Of a DNA stretch of 64,000 bases, positions 36,116 through 46,123 are shown piece by piece. Under the pieces are notes generated by a model that saw only the letters and a program-made list of their open reading frames with translations, was not told the origin of the DNA and did not search any database. The position numbers and the translations under genes were made by a program. The stretch is from Limosilactobacillus sp. (GTDB taxonomy: Bacteria > Bacillota > Bacilli > Lactobacillales > Lactobacillaceae): assembly GCF_022482365.1 (NCBI RefSeq), contig NZ_JAKVPE010000001.1, positions 1,550,001-1,614,000 on the forward strand, written 5' to 3'. The first letter of the stretch is position 1; each line of letters opens with the position of its first letter.

Positions 36116-36982
36116 ATGGTTGAATTAAAAAATATTAACTCACTTTATCACTTAAACAACGGGGTCACGATCCCCTGCGTCGGTTATGGGACTTTCCGCA
36201 CCCCCGCTGACGTGGCCGAGCAGGCGGTTGCCGACGCAATCGAGGTCGGTTACCGATTGATCGATACGGCGGCCGTTTACGGCAACGAAGAAGCGGTCGG
36301 CCGGGGGATCAAGGATTCCGGCATTAACCGGCACCGGCTCTTCGTCACCAGCAAGCTCTGGAATACCGAGCGGGGTTATGCGACCACGAAGAAGGCCCTG
36401 GACGAGACGCTGCGTAAGCTCCAGATGGACTACCTCGATCTCTACCTGATCCACTGGCCGGCCAACCAGAAGCAGTTCGGTGACCGGGCTGCTGAGATCA
36501 ATGCCGAAACCTGGCGGGCAATGGAAGACGCCTACCACGAGGGTAAGGTGCGGGCAATTGGGTTGAGCAACTTCATGCCCCACCACGTCATTGACCTGAT
36601 GGAGACGGCCAAGGTTGCGCCGGCGGTTGACCAGATCGAGATTCACCCCGGCTGGCCGCACACCCAGGAGATTAAGTATCTCCAGGCACACAACATCCTG
36701 GTTGAGGCTTGGGGCCCGCTCGGTGGCCAGGGGGCCAAGGTCCTGACCAACCCGACGATGCTGAAGCTGGCGGAGAAGTACGATAAGACACCGGCCCAGA
36801 TCAGTCTGCGCTGGATCATCCAGCAGGGAGTTCTCCCGCTGCCAAAGTCGGTTCACCCGGAGCGGATGGTGCAGAACACCCAACTCTTTGACTTTGAGTT
36901 GAGCGATGAGGACATGCAGACGATCAGCCAGCTGCCAAACCTGGGCGGGCAGTGTGCCGATCCAGATACGGTGGAATTCTAA
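36116..36982 (+). CDS. Aldo/keto reductase (AKR5-like)
   Basis: 288 residues with the tetrad D50, Y55, K80 and H113 and LDLYLIHWP, GLSNF and LPKSVHPERM (NADPH binding) motifs. Members reduce aldehydes and ketones such as methylglyoxal, diacetyl or 2,5-diketogluconate. AAGGGGCG before ATG. Own unit between the secreted protein and the AhpD-like pair. Substrate unknown. Confidence 0.88.
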   Translation: MVELKNINSLYHLNNGVTIPCVGYGTFRTPADVAEQAVADAIEVGYRLIDTAAVYGNEEAVGRGIKDSGINRHRLFVTSKLWNTERGYATTKKALDETLRKLQMDYLDLYLIHWPANQKQFGDRAAEINAETWRAMEDAYHEGKVRAIGLSNFMPHHVIDLMETAKVAPAVDQIEIHPGWPHTQEIKYLQAHNILVEAWGPLGGQGAKVLTNPTMLKLAEKYDKTPAQISLRWIIQQGVLPLPKSVHPERMVQNTQLFDFELSDEDMQTISQLPNLGGQCADPDTVEF

Positions 36983-37101
36983 ATTAAGTGAAGAAGGGAC
37001 GGGAAGCGACACAGATTCTCGTCTCTTTTTTACTAAGCGCATATATTTGTATAATTATGAAGCTGATGTTAGACTGGAAGCGTTATCAGGAGGTGTTGAT
37101 T

Positions 37102-37431
37102 ATGGGAGAGCCGAATACGGCATTTGTTGATTTTAAGGCGACCCTTGTGGACGTTCAGGCGGCCCGGCAAAAATTTCAAAAAGAATTTGGCACTGCTCAG
37201 CCTGAGGCACAGAACAAGAAGCTGGCAGCGCTGATGCGGGTAGCGATCGCGGTTCACGAGCGCAGCGACGAATATATTGCCTGGGAAGTTAAGCAGGCAA
37301 TAGACGCTGGGGTAACCCGTGACGAGGTTAAGGATGCAGTCGGAACCGCCCTGGAGATGAGCGGTGGTCCGGCATTTGAATACGGGATGCACGCCCTGCA
37401 TGCTTTTGATACGTTTACGAAGGGGGACTAA
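37102..37431 (+). CDS. AhpD/carboxymuconolactone decarboxylase-like protein without redox cysteines
   Basis: 109 residues from ATG 37102, which has CAGGAGGT 8 nt before; upstream in-frame starts lack sites. The second half aligns with the CMD fold of its downstream neighbour (DEVKDAVGTALEMSGGPAFEYG versus EEIKDAISVATEMSGGPSFVFG), but the CxxC-x3-H site is changed: C to S55, C to Y58, H to E62. It contains no cysteine at all. It is therefore not a disulphide reductase; a partner role in a mixed oligomer with the next gene product, 2 nt downstream, is possible. Confidence 0.75.
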   Translation: MGEPNTAFVDFKATLVDVQAARQKFQKEFGTAQPEAQNKKLAALMRVAIAVHERSDEYIAWEVKQAIDAGVTRDEVKDAVGTALEMSGGPAFEYGMHALHAFDTFTKGD

Positions 37432-37433
37432 TA

Positions 37434-37817
37434 ATGGCTAAAAAAGATTATGCCAAGGAATTGATGGGCTACTTAGACGACAACGATAAGTACAAGGAAG
37501 AAATTCCTGGTCCCGGCAAGGGCTTCGACGTGATGTACTGGGCGATCAACAACACCGGTGCCTGTTCTTCCAAGGAAAAGGAATTGATGGCCCTGGCAAT
37601 CGCCATCACGATGCGGTGCGAAGGCTGCATGGTTCAGCACACGGCCGGGTGCCTGATGGCTGGTGCTTCCCGTGAGGAGATTAAGGATGCTATCAGCGTG
37701 GCCACTGAAATGAGCGGCGGCCCATCCTTTGTCTTCGGTGCCCAGGTTCTGGACATCGTGGATCAGTTGCTGGCCAACGATCAGTTCCAACAAATGATGA
37801 AGCAAAAGCAGGGCTAA
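37434..37817 (+). CDS. AhpD-like carboxymuconolactone decarboxylase family protein
   Basis: 127 residues with the complete RCEGCMVQHTAG site: C62, C65 and H69, the AhpD-type redox dyad. Such proteins act as alkylhydroperoxidases or disulphide reductases; others decarboxylate. Extra cysteines C44 and C73 are present. It starts 2 nt after the stop of a paralogue-like gene that lacks the site, so the two are translated together and may form a heteromer. Followed by a terminator. Confidence 0.8.
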   Translation: MAKKDYAKELMGYLDDNDKYKEEIPGPGKGFDVMYWAINNTGACSSKEKELMALAIAITMRCEGCMVQHTAGCLMAGASREEIKDAISVATEMSGGPSFVFGAQVLDIVDQLLANDQFQQMMKQKQG

Positions 37818-37842
37818 GACAGCTCGGCTCCAAAAAGACAGC

Positions 37843-37877
37843 GGCGGTTGAGAAAATTCTCACCGCCCTATTTTTTT
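37843..37877 (+). terminator. Terminator of the AhpD-like pair
   Basis: GGCGGT-GAG with CTC-ACCGCC around AAAATT, then TATTTTTTT. Confidence 0.85.
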
Positions 37878-37954
37878 GCTTTTAACGGCTGAAATTACCG
37901 GTTCGCTCAGTATAATGGTTAGTGAAGCTTAAGTGAAGGAAGAGCGGATTTTTT

Positions 37955-39736
37955 ATGAAGAGTATCTACAATGAAATCCGGGCCGGCAGCCGGGAATTTC
38001 TCAAAAATTGGTGGCAATACCTGACCCTCTTCGTCAGCGTTGACCTGGTAATTCAGCTGGTGGTGATCCCCGTCTTTCGGTTCATCACCACCTTTGTCCT
38101 CCAGGAAGGGGAGATTCCCTTTGTCTCCTATCAAAACGTGGTGACGATTGTCAGCGAGCATCCGCTGGTGGTGGTTTGTCTGCTCCTGGAATTGCTGGCC
38201 CTGCTGCTGGTGATTTACTGGCAGTTCGCGATCGTTCTCCTGGGGGTTCGCGACATTCGCCAAGGAAAAGGCGGGGTGCGCCAGCTGTTGCTGGAAAGTG
38301 GTCGGTCCCTGCGTCAGCTGCGCTTTGCCTCGCTGGCGATTCTTCTAGGCTACTTTGTCCTGGTGATTCCCTTTGCCGATCTGGTCTTTCGGACGCCACT
38401 CCTATCCAAGGTCCAGATCCCGGCCTTTATCCTCGACTACATGACGCGCAGCAGTCTCCTGCTGACGATCCTGATCGTCTTCTACACCGTGATGCTTGTC
38501 CTGGGCGTTCGGTTTCTCCTGGCCCTGCCGCTGATGGTGTACCGGGAGCAGCGTCCTAAATTGGCCCTGCCGAATAGCTGGCGCCTGACCCGTGGCGGCC
38601 GGTGGTGGCCGTTATTGCTGCGCTTGATCATTATCGGCCTGTTGTCCGGTGCCGTGATGGTGGTCAGCTACGGCGTAATGGTCGGTTTTCAGCTGATTTT
38701 GGACATGCTTCCTGGCAAATTAGCCCTGGCAAGTGCGATCCTCAACCTTTCGCTGGTCCAATTGCTCAGTGAATTTTTCTCGGTTTGGACCGGGGTCCTG
38801 GCAATTGGCATCCTAACTCGTCCGGTGGCAACCTTTACCAGCCAGCCGGGGCCAGGGCGTGTTTCACGTGGAACCAAACGGGCACTGGTGATTGCCGTCA
38901 GCCTAGTCAGCCTGGTGACCCTGTTCAATAACGGCCTCTACCTGACGGAGGAGCTGCGCCGGCCGGTCACCATTTCGCACCGCGGGGTGGCCGAGGAAAA
39001 CGGGGTCCAAAACACGATCCCGGCGCTGAAAAAGACGCACCAACTGCACCCGGATTACGTTGAGATGGACGTCCACGAGACCAAGGACCACCAGTTTGTC
39101 GTGATGCACGACGAAAATCTCAAGGAGCTGGCGGGAGTCAACAAGGCACCCTACCAGCTGACCTTAAAGCAGCTGACTCACTTGACGGCCCACGAAAATG
39201 GCTACCGGGCCAAGATTGCCAGCTTTGATGACTATTTGCGGACCGCAGACCGGCTCCACCAGAAGCTCCTGATCGAGGTCAAAACCACCCCGCACGATTC
39301 CTCAGGGATGCTAAAAAACTTTGACCGGCGCTACGGGACCACCATCCTGCGGCACCACGATCAGGTCCAGTCCCTGGATTACAGTGTGGTAAAGGGCTTG
39401 AAGAAACTGGACCCGCAATTAACCGTGCTCTATATCCAGCCCTACAACTTTACCTACCCGAACACCGCAGCGGATGGCTACTCGATGGAGTATTCGACCC
39501 TGACCCACGACTTCATCAACCTGGCGCACCTCCAGCACAAGCAGGTGGCGGCCTGGACCGTCAACGACACGGACGTGATGCAGCAGATGATGTACAACCA
39601 CGTTGACGGCATCATCACCGACAACCTGGCGGACCTCAATGATGCCATCAAGACCTACGAAAGCCGCCAGTCCTATGCCCAGCGGATCCTGAACTACATT
39701 ATGGTGATCCCATCCAATCAGGAATTTGAACCGTAA
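37955..39736 (+). CDS. Membrane glycerophosphodiester phosphodiesterase
   Basis: 593 residues. About seven or eight hydrophobic helices in residues 20-330, then a GDPD TIM barrel starting ISHRGVAEENGVQNT with catalytic H342 and R343, VEMDVHETKD (Glu/Asp metal ligands) and VVMHD (second His). The topology matches the family with N-terminal GDPD membrane domain found in Firmicutes. Substrate may be glycerophosphodiesters or the poly-glycerolphosphate of lipoteichoic acid. AAGGAAGAG before ATG 37955. Monocistronic. Confidence 0.85.
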   Translation: MKSIYNEIRAGSREFLKNWWQYLTLFVSVDLVIQLVVIPVFRFITTFVLQEGEIPFVSYQNVVTIVSEHPLVVVCLLLELLALLLVIYWQFAIVLLGVRDIRQGKGGVRQLLLESGRSLRQLRFASLAILLGYFVLVIPFADLVFRTPLLSKVQIPAFILDYMTRSSLLLTILIVFYTVMLVLGVRFLLALPLMVYREQRPKLALPNSWRLTRGGRWWPLLLRLIIIGLLSGAVMVVSYGVMVGFQLILDMLPGKLALASAILNLSLVQLLSEFFSVWTGVLAIGILTRPVATFTSQPGPGRVSRGTKRALVIAVSLVSLVTLFNNGLYLTEELRRPVTISHRGVAEENGVQNTIPALKKTHQLHPDYVEMDVHETKDHQFVVMHDENLKELAGVNKAPYQLTLKQLTHLTAHENGYRAKIASFDDYLRTADRLHQKLLIEVKTTPHDSSGMLKNFDRRYGTTILRHHDQVQSLDYSVVKGLKKLDPQLTVLYIQPYNFTYPNTAADGYSMEYSTLTHDFINLAHLQHKQVAAWTVNDTDVMQQMMYNHVDGIITDNLADLNDAIKTYESRQSYAQRILNYIMVIPSNQEFEP

Positions 39737-39782
39737 GTCTAATTATCGTTGGAAGGTCACCGATTTCTTGAATAATATAAAA

Positions 39783-39818
39783 ACACCCGTTGCAGCAGAA
39801 ACGTTGCAACGGGTGTTG
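39783..39818 (-). terminator. Terminator of guaC
   Basis: AACACCCGTTGCA (39783-39795) pairs perfectly with TGCAACGGGTGTT; the minus-strand tail is TTTATA. Confidence 0.8.
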
Positions 39819-39835
39819 AATTTTGAAGTTAAATT

Positions 39836-40810
39836 TTAGTAGTCCCCATTCAAAATGGAGTTCTTGACGATCACGTAGTCAACCTTGCGAATTGACTCGA
39901 GGTCACGACCACCGGCGTAGGAGATCGATGACTGGAGGTCTTCCTGCATTTCCCGCAGCGTGTCCTTGATGGAGCCGCGGAACGGAACCAGCATTTGCTT
40001 CCCCTCGACGTTGCGGTAGGCGCCCTTTTGGACTTCGGAGGCCGAGCCCCAGTACTGCTTGTAGCGCTTGCCGTCAATCGTGATGATGTGGCCTGGCGAC
40101 TCGAGGTGCCCGGCCAGCATGGAGCCGATCATGACCATTGAGGCCCCGAAACGCACCGACTTGGCGATGTCGCCGTTGTGACGGATCCCCCCGTCGGCGA
40201 TGATTGGCTTCCGGGCCGCCTTGGCGCAGAGCCGGATGGCGGCCAGCTGCCAGCCCCCGGTCCCAAAGCCGGTCTTCAGCTTGGTGATGCAGGCCTTGCC
40301 GGGGCCCACGCCGACCTTGGTAGCATCGGCGCCGGCGTTTTCCAGGTCCCGGACCGCTTCCGGCGTGGCAACGTTGCCGGCCGTGACGAAACTGTTGGGG
40401 AGATTCTTCTTGATGTACTGGATCATCTTGATGACAAAATCCGAATGACCGTGGGCGACATCAATCGTGATGTATTCTGGTTCCAAATGTTCGGCTTTTA
40501 GCTGGTCGATGAAGTCGTATTCGGCGTCCTTGATCCCCACGGAGATGGAGGCAAAGAGCTTCCGGTCGTGCATCCGCTTCACGAAGCCGGCCCGATCTGC
40601 GGGTTGGAAACGGTGCATGACATAGTAGTAGCCGTTTTGGGCCAGCCAGCCGGCCAGGTCCTCATTGATTACACTTTCCATGTTGGCCGGGACGACCGGG
40701 ATCTTGAAGGTCCGGGGACCAAACTTAACGCTGGTGTCGGCATCGCGCCGGCTCTTAATGATGCACTTGTTTGGGACAAGCTGAATATCATCATAATCGA
40801 ACGTTTGCAC
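39836..40810 (-). CDS. guaC: GMP reductase
   Basis: 324 residues, the length of the short GuaC type. Catalytic C174 in [14 protein letters not shown], and the flap and phosphate sites [11 protein letters not shown] and GSMLAGH are present. The CBS domains of IMP dehydrogenase are absent. It converts GMP to IMP and ammonia with NADPH, balancing purine pools. Divergent from purA, which uses the same IMP for AMP; the gene pair thus links G-to-A conversion. Promoter TTGACG-17-CATAAT (minus). Confidence 0.95.
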   Translation of the reverse strand: MQTFDYDDIQLVPNKCIIKSRRDADTSVKFGPRTFKIPVVPANMESVINEDLAGWLAQNGYYYVMHRFQPADRAGFVKRMHDRKLFASISVGIKDAEYDFIDQLKAEHLEPEYITIDVAHGHSDFVIKMIQYIKKNLPNSFVTAGNVATPEAVRDLENAGADATKVGVGPGKACITKLKTGFGTGGWQLAAIRLCAKAARKPIIADGGIRHNGDIAKSVRFGASMVMIGSMLAGHLESPGHIITIDGKRYKQYWGSASEVQKGAYRNVEGKQMLVPFRGSIKDTLREMQEDLQSSISYAGGRDLESIRKVDYVIVKNSILNGDY

Positions 40811-40848
40811 AAGAATTGCTCCTTTTTATTATAAAATTACCAGATGCT

Positions 40849-40958
40849 ATTATGCGCTTTCTGCCCGCAATCGTCAATAAAAAGGTCGTACTATTTGAAA
40901 AATGGGCCAAAAAATCGTTCGGAAAGCTATTGACGGCGGAACCCTTTTTCGGTAGGAT
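40849..40958. promoter_or_regulatory. Divergent promoters of guaC and purA
   Basis: Minus: TTGACG (40877-40872) and CATAAT (40854-40849), spacer 17. Plus: TTGACG (40930-40935) and TAGGAT (40953-40958), spacer 17. GTTCGG with flanking A/T near 40917 resembles half of a PurBox (CCGAAC core), but only one copy is convincing. No purine riboswitch is seen. Confidence 0.65.
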
Positions 40959-40996
40959 AGGGAAGTAAAAACGTCTTTTACGAAAATAAACGATGA

Positions 40997-42298
<1,302 letters not shown>

Positions 42299-42312
42299 AA
42301 TAGCTGAATAAT

Positions 42313-42344
42313 AAAAGCGGATCACGTCAAGTGGTCCGCTTTTG
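42313..42344 (+). terminator. Terminator of purA
   Basis: AAAAGCGGATCAC pairs with GTGGTCCGCTTTT (one G-T) around GTCAA. Confidence 0.8.
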
Positions 42345-42392
42345 CTATCCGGGGTGGTACAATTAAAGAAAAGATAATTGGAGTGGGACATA

Positions 42393-43187
42393 ATGGCAGC
42401 ATTGACGATCACGACTGTCCGCCAGTACCTTGACTGGCCATTGGGGCAGACCATTAACCAGGAAGACTTAAAGCAGCAGCTCGGCGTTCACGCCACCGCC
42501 AGCGACGGGACAGACCTGACCAGTCAGGTTGTATTTAACCTGACCCAGGTCAACATTAACCAAGAAGGGGAGTACCCGGTCCTAGTCAGCGTGATGGACG
42601 CGACCGGCCAGACCGCCCAGGAGAGCGTGACTTTAAACGTCCGGCCAATGCGCAATCAAGCTAACCAGCAGACGACAACGACCCCGGCCGCCCCGGTGCA
42701 GCGCAAGCACCGTGGCTGGTTGTGGAGCCTGCTGGCAGTCGTCGTGGTTCTCTGCGTCATTTGGGCCCTGGTCAGCCACCACAATCAGCAGGCCGAGCAG
42801 GCGGCCAACAACAGCCAGCAGAGCAGCCAGATCGAGAAGAATTCCAGCAGTATCGACAAGCTCAGCGGCGATAACCAAAAGCTGGCCAACCAGGTGGCGG
42901 AGCTGAAAGGCGCGGCCAAGCAGTACCAAAAGGATCAGGATCAGGCGGCCCTCAACCAGCGGCTGAACCAGATTGAAAACAAGAACCAGCAGCTGGCCAA
43001 CCAGACCAGCAGCTCGACCACCCAGAACCAGCTCAATCAGGTCAACAACACGATTGAACAGGTACGGCAGGATCCGGACAACGGGACGCAGATTGTCAAC
43101 GAATTGAGGCACCAGGACGGCTTCAAGGAGATCTGGGCCAACATTACCAGCATGGTTCAAAATTGGATGGACAAGTTTGCGGAATAA
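42393..43187 (+). CDS. Membrane protein: N-terminal Ig-like domain, one TM helix, coiled coil
   Basis: 264 residues from ATG 42393 (GGAGTGGG before). Residues about 5-84 read as a bacterial Ig-like (DUF5011-type) beta sandwich (VHATASDGTDLTSQVV, GEYPVLVSVMDATGQTAQESVTLNV). Then a Gln/Thr/Pro linker, KHRG, one membrane helix at 109-127 (LWSLLAVVVVLCVIWALV) and a Gln/Asn-rich coiled coil (about 131-235). There is no signal peptide. Basic residues before the helix predict N-in topology, placing the Ig-like domain inside and the coiled coil outside, which is odd for this fold. Function not recognised. Confidence 0.65.
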   Translation: MAALTITTVRQYLDWPLGQTINQEDLKQQLGVHATASDGTDLTSQVVFNLTQVNINQEGEYPVLVSVMDATGQTAQESVTLNVRPMRNQANQQTTTTPAAPVQRKHRGWLWSLLAVVVVLCVIWALVSHHNQQAEQAANNSQQSSQIEKNSSSIDKLSGDNQKLANQVAELKGAAKQYQKDQDQAALNQRLNQIENKNQQLANQTSSSTTQNQLNQVNNTIEQVRQDPDNGTQIVNELRHQDGFKEIWANITSMVQNWMDKFAE

Positions 43188-43237
43188 CAGAATTGACAGG
43201 GTTGCCGTGGCACCTTAAAATAGTCTTAATTACCTTT

Positions 43238-43317
43238 AAAATGGTCCTGCGAGGTCATGAAGGCACGGCAGAAAGTTGCGCTCTTCTTTTGGTGTTCGAC
43301 CGGGAGAAGGGCTTTTT
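43238..43317 (+). promoter_or_regulatory. PyrR-binding attenuator upstream of pyrR
   Basis: GTCCTGCGAGG at 43244-43254 is the conserved PyrR-binding loop (anti-antiterminator). A terminator follows: GCTCTTCT (43280-43287) pairs with AGAAGGGC (43305-43312), then TTTTT. UMP-bound PyrR would stabilise the binding loop and favour termination, giving autoregulation. Confidence 0.8.
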
Positions 43318-43323
43318 GATTAA

Positions 43324-43881
<558 letters not shown>

Positions 43882-43890
43882 ATAAAGTGA

Positions 43891-44000
43891 GTGGGAAATA
43901 ATCATCAAGTGGGGCGTATGGCTAGCCTAGGACGGGAGTCGGCGCTGAAGGCGTCGGCTTTCGTCCGTAGCTAGACACTAGCCCCACGGTTATTTTCCAC
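43891..44000 (+). repeat. Structured intergenic repeat, copy 2 (after pyrR)
   Basis: 110 nt. Outer stem GTGGGAAATAATC (43891-43903) with GGTTATTTTCCAC (43988-44000), two G-T pairs; inner stem GTGGGGC (43909-43915) with GCCCCAC (43981-43987). The core from the inner stem to beyond GCCCCAC is identical to copy 3 and about 85% identical to copy 1. Confidence 0.85.
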
Positions 44001-44006
44001 GTTATT

Positions 44007-44041
44007 AAAAAAGTGATCGAGAATTTCTCGATCACTTTTTT
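44007..44041. terminator. Bidirectional terminator between pyrR and the DUF2628-like gene
   Basis: AAAAAGTGATCGAGA pairs with TCTCGATCACTTTTT around AATT. Confidence 0.9.
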
Positions 44042-44445
44042 CATTTTTCCCGCCAATAACGGGTCCTAGTCAGCAGTTCACGGGAACGCTGGTCGGCCGG
44101 GCGGTAACCTCGGTTAAAGAGGTGCTTGAAGTACATCATGTTGTAGAAAAAGCCAAAGAAAATTGACGGCCACGGGAACTGGATCATCCAGGTCCAACCG
44201 AAGAAAAGGGCCACGAGGGCGTAGTCCATGTCGAGGACGATCATCAAGATGAAGTTGTAGTAGTCCCCACGGAAGAGTGCCGGTAGGGGACCAAACCAAA
44301 GGGTCGTCCAGGAAAAGCCGACTTTGGCGATTCGGATGTCCCCCTGATCATTGACGATCTTCGCGTAGTTTGGTGGGAGGGGGAGATTATTTAGGTTAAA
44401 CGGGTTTTGGTCATTATCATTATTGTTGCCAAATGGGTTTTGCAT
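44041..44445 (-). CDS. DUF2628-like small membrane protein
   Basis: 134 residues. An Asn-rich N-terminus (NPFGNNNDNDQNPFNLNN) is followed by VGFSWTTLWFGPLPALFRGDYYNFIL, the recognisable DUF2628-type block, and two or three aromatic-rich membrane helices (about 63-82 and 84-108). Function of the family is unknown. GGAAGTGGAAGAG upstream. Monocistronic. Confidence 0.7.
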   Translation of the reverse strand: MQNPFGNNNDNDQNPFNLNNLPLPPNYAKIVNDQGDIRIAKVGFSWTTLWFGPLPALFRGDYYNFILMIVLDMDYALVALFFGWTWMIQFPWPSIFFGFFYNMMYFKHLFNRGYRPADQRSRELLTRTRYWREK

Positions 44446-44578
44446 ATCTCTTCCACTTCTTTCCTATTAGACTTTAATCATAACACAAACGGACGTTTTC
44501 TCCTACAATATCGGGTGTCGTCAGTATTGGTAAAATATGGTAAACTCAACTTGTGAAACAAGAAAAGGGGATCGACAA

Positions 44579-46123
44579 ATGCTATTCTTTCTAAATGACG
44601 GCATTCAAGAAAACAAGTCCGGAATTGAACACACGCAGATACAGCGTTTGAACCTGTTCAATCACTTTAAGCAACCGGCGATGATCGTCACTCGGCAGTA
44701 TTCCAACGAATTGCACCAAGTAACGAAGCACGCTGGAATTGCCGATGAAGACTTCGTCAACTTATTTGACTACTTCCAGAATGCCCGGATCGTTAAGCCA
44801 AAGGACGTGACTATCAAGGACGTCCAGATCGATGCGGACTGGCAGCGCAAGAGTGACGGCAATAACTACGTCTACACGCGCAACGGCCACCAGATTTTGT
44901 ACGTTCGGCGGCGCAATGATGCTAAAAAGCACATTATTAACCTGCAGTACTTTGACCACTTTGGCAAGCTGCTCAACGTAAAGTGGTATGACATCCGTGG
45001 TTTTATTTCCGTGGAACAAGTTTACGACTGGCAAGGCAACATTGCCACCGAAAACTACTTCCAGCCGAATGGTAAGCTGGCCCTTCAGCTGGCCCACTTG
45101 AAGGATAAGCGGGGACAAGAGGTCAAGACCTACCACCTGTTTGACTACCACGGTCAGGATTACCAATTCACGGGTCTGGACGAATTATCAGCCTTCTTCT
45201 TAGACCAGCTGGTCACCGACAAAGAAATCTGCGGTGACGGGCCGGTCGGGATCATCGTCGACCGGGTCTACGAGAACGGTTGGTCCGTCCTCCACATGAA
45301 GAATCGGGTGGCCCGCTACATGCAGCTGCACAACGACCACGTTAACCACAACGAGGACATGCTGCATTCCACTTTGAACTACAACTACGAATGGGGCCTG
45401 CGCCACATCAAGGACTGGGACGGGGTCATTGCCCTGACGCCGCAGCAGCAGGATGACGTTCGGGATCGGTTCGGCAAGTACGGCACCCCAATTTTCCGGG
45501 TACCGAGCGCGATTGTTTCCAACGAAACCATCAATGCCGAGCACGTGCCGTTTGAAAAGCGGAAGCTCCACCACGTTGTAACGGTGGCGCGGCTCTCACC
45601 AGAAAAGCAGCAGGAGCACATCATCGCGGCCTGGCCACAAATCCTGAAGGCCGTTCCTGACGCCACCCTGGATCTGTGGGGATACGCCAACGACAACTAC
45701 GACGAGAAGCTCAAGAAACAGGTAAAGGATCTGGGCCTGGAGAAGTCAGTTCACTTCCGTGGCTACACGACCAACGTTGGTCAGGTTGATGACGAGGCCC
45801 AGCTGATGGTCCTGCCGACCCGGGTCGAGGGGCTGTCGATTGCCCTGGTTGAGGCTGGTGCCCACGGGCTGCCGGCCATTGCCAACGACGTTAAGTACGG
45901 CCCGAGCGACGTTATCATCGACGGTCAGGACGGCCTGTTGACGCAAAACGGTGACATTGATGGCTTGGCAAAGGCGGTCATCAGCCTGCTGACGGATCAG
46001 AAGCGTCTGGCCCAGATGAGTCAAAACGCCTACAAGGACAGCTATCGCTACTCGGAGCCGAGCGTGATGAAGCTCTGGCAGAAGATTATCGATGACATGA
46101 ACGAAAAGGAGGCCAATAAATAG
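44579..46123 (+). CDS. TagE/TarM-like glycosyltransferase 1 (GT4)
   Basis: 514 residues from ATG 44579 (AAAAGGGGATC before it; upstream ATG 44537 has none). The N-terminal half (FLNDGIQENKSGIEHTQIQRLNLFNHF) is the DUF1975-type domain of poly(glycerol-phosphate) alpha-glucosyltransferases; the C-terminal half is GT-B with VARLSPEKQQEHII and the retaining EX7E motif in VEGLSIALVEAG. No signal or membrane helix, so it acts in the cytosol on wall teichoic acid or a protein acceptor. The stop overlaps the next gene's GTG by one base. Confidence 0.78.
   Translation: MLFFLNDGIQENKSGIEHTQIQRLNLFNHFKQPAMIVTRQYSNELHQVTKHAGIADEDFVNLFDYFQNARIVKPKDVTIKDVQIDADWQRKSDGNNYVYTRNGHQILYVRRRNDAKKHIINLQYFDHFGKLLNVKWYDIRGFISVEQVYDWQGNIATENYFQPNGKLALQLAHLKDKRGQEVKTYHLFDYHGQDYQFTGLDELSAFFLDQLVTDKEICGDGPVGIIVDRVYENGWSVLHMKNRVARYMQLHNDHVNHNEDMLHSTLNYNYEWGLRHIKDWDGVIALTPQQQDDVRDRFGKYGTPIFRVPSAIVSNETINAEHVPFEKRKLHHVVTVARLSPEKQQEHIIAAWPQILKAVPDATLDLWGYANDNYDEKLKKQVKDLGLEKSVHFRGYTTNVGQVDDEAQLMVLPTRVEGLSIALVEAGAHGLPAIANDVKYGPSDVIIDGQDGLLTQNGDIDGLAKAVISLLTDQKRLAQMSQNAYKDSYRYSEPSVMKLWQKIIDDMNEKEANK

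Noticed and set aside
36988-37101. N-terminal extension of the first AhpD-like protein from ATG 36988
   Set aside because: The added residues are hydrophobic without homology to the fold, have no ribosome site, and a strong CAGGAGGT site marks ATG 37102.
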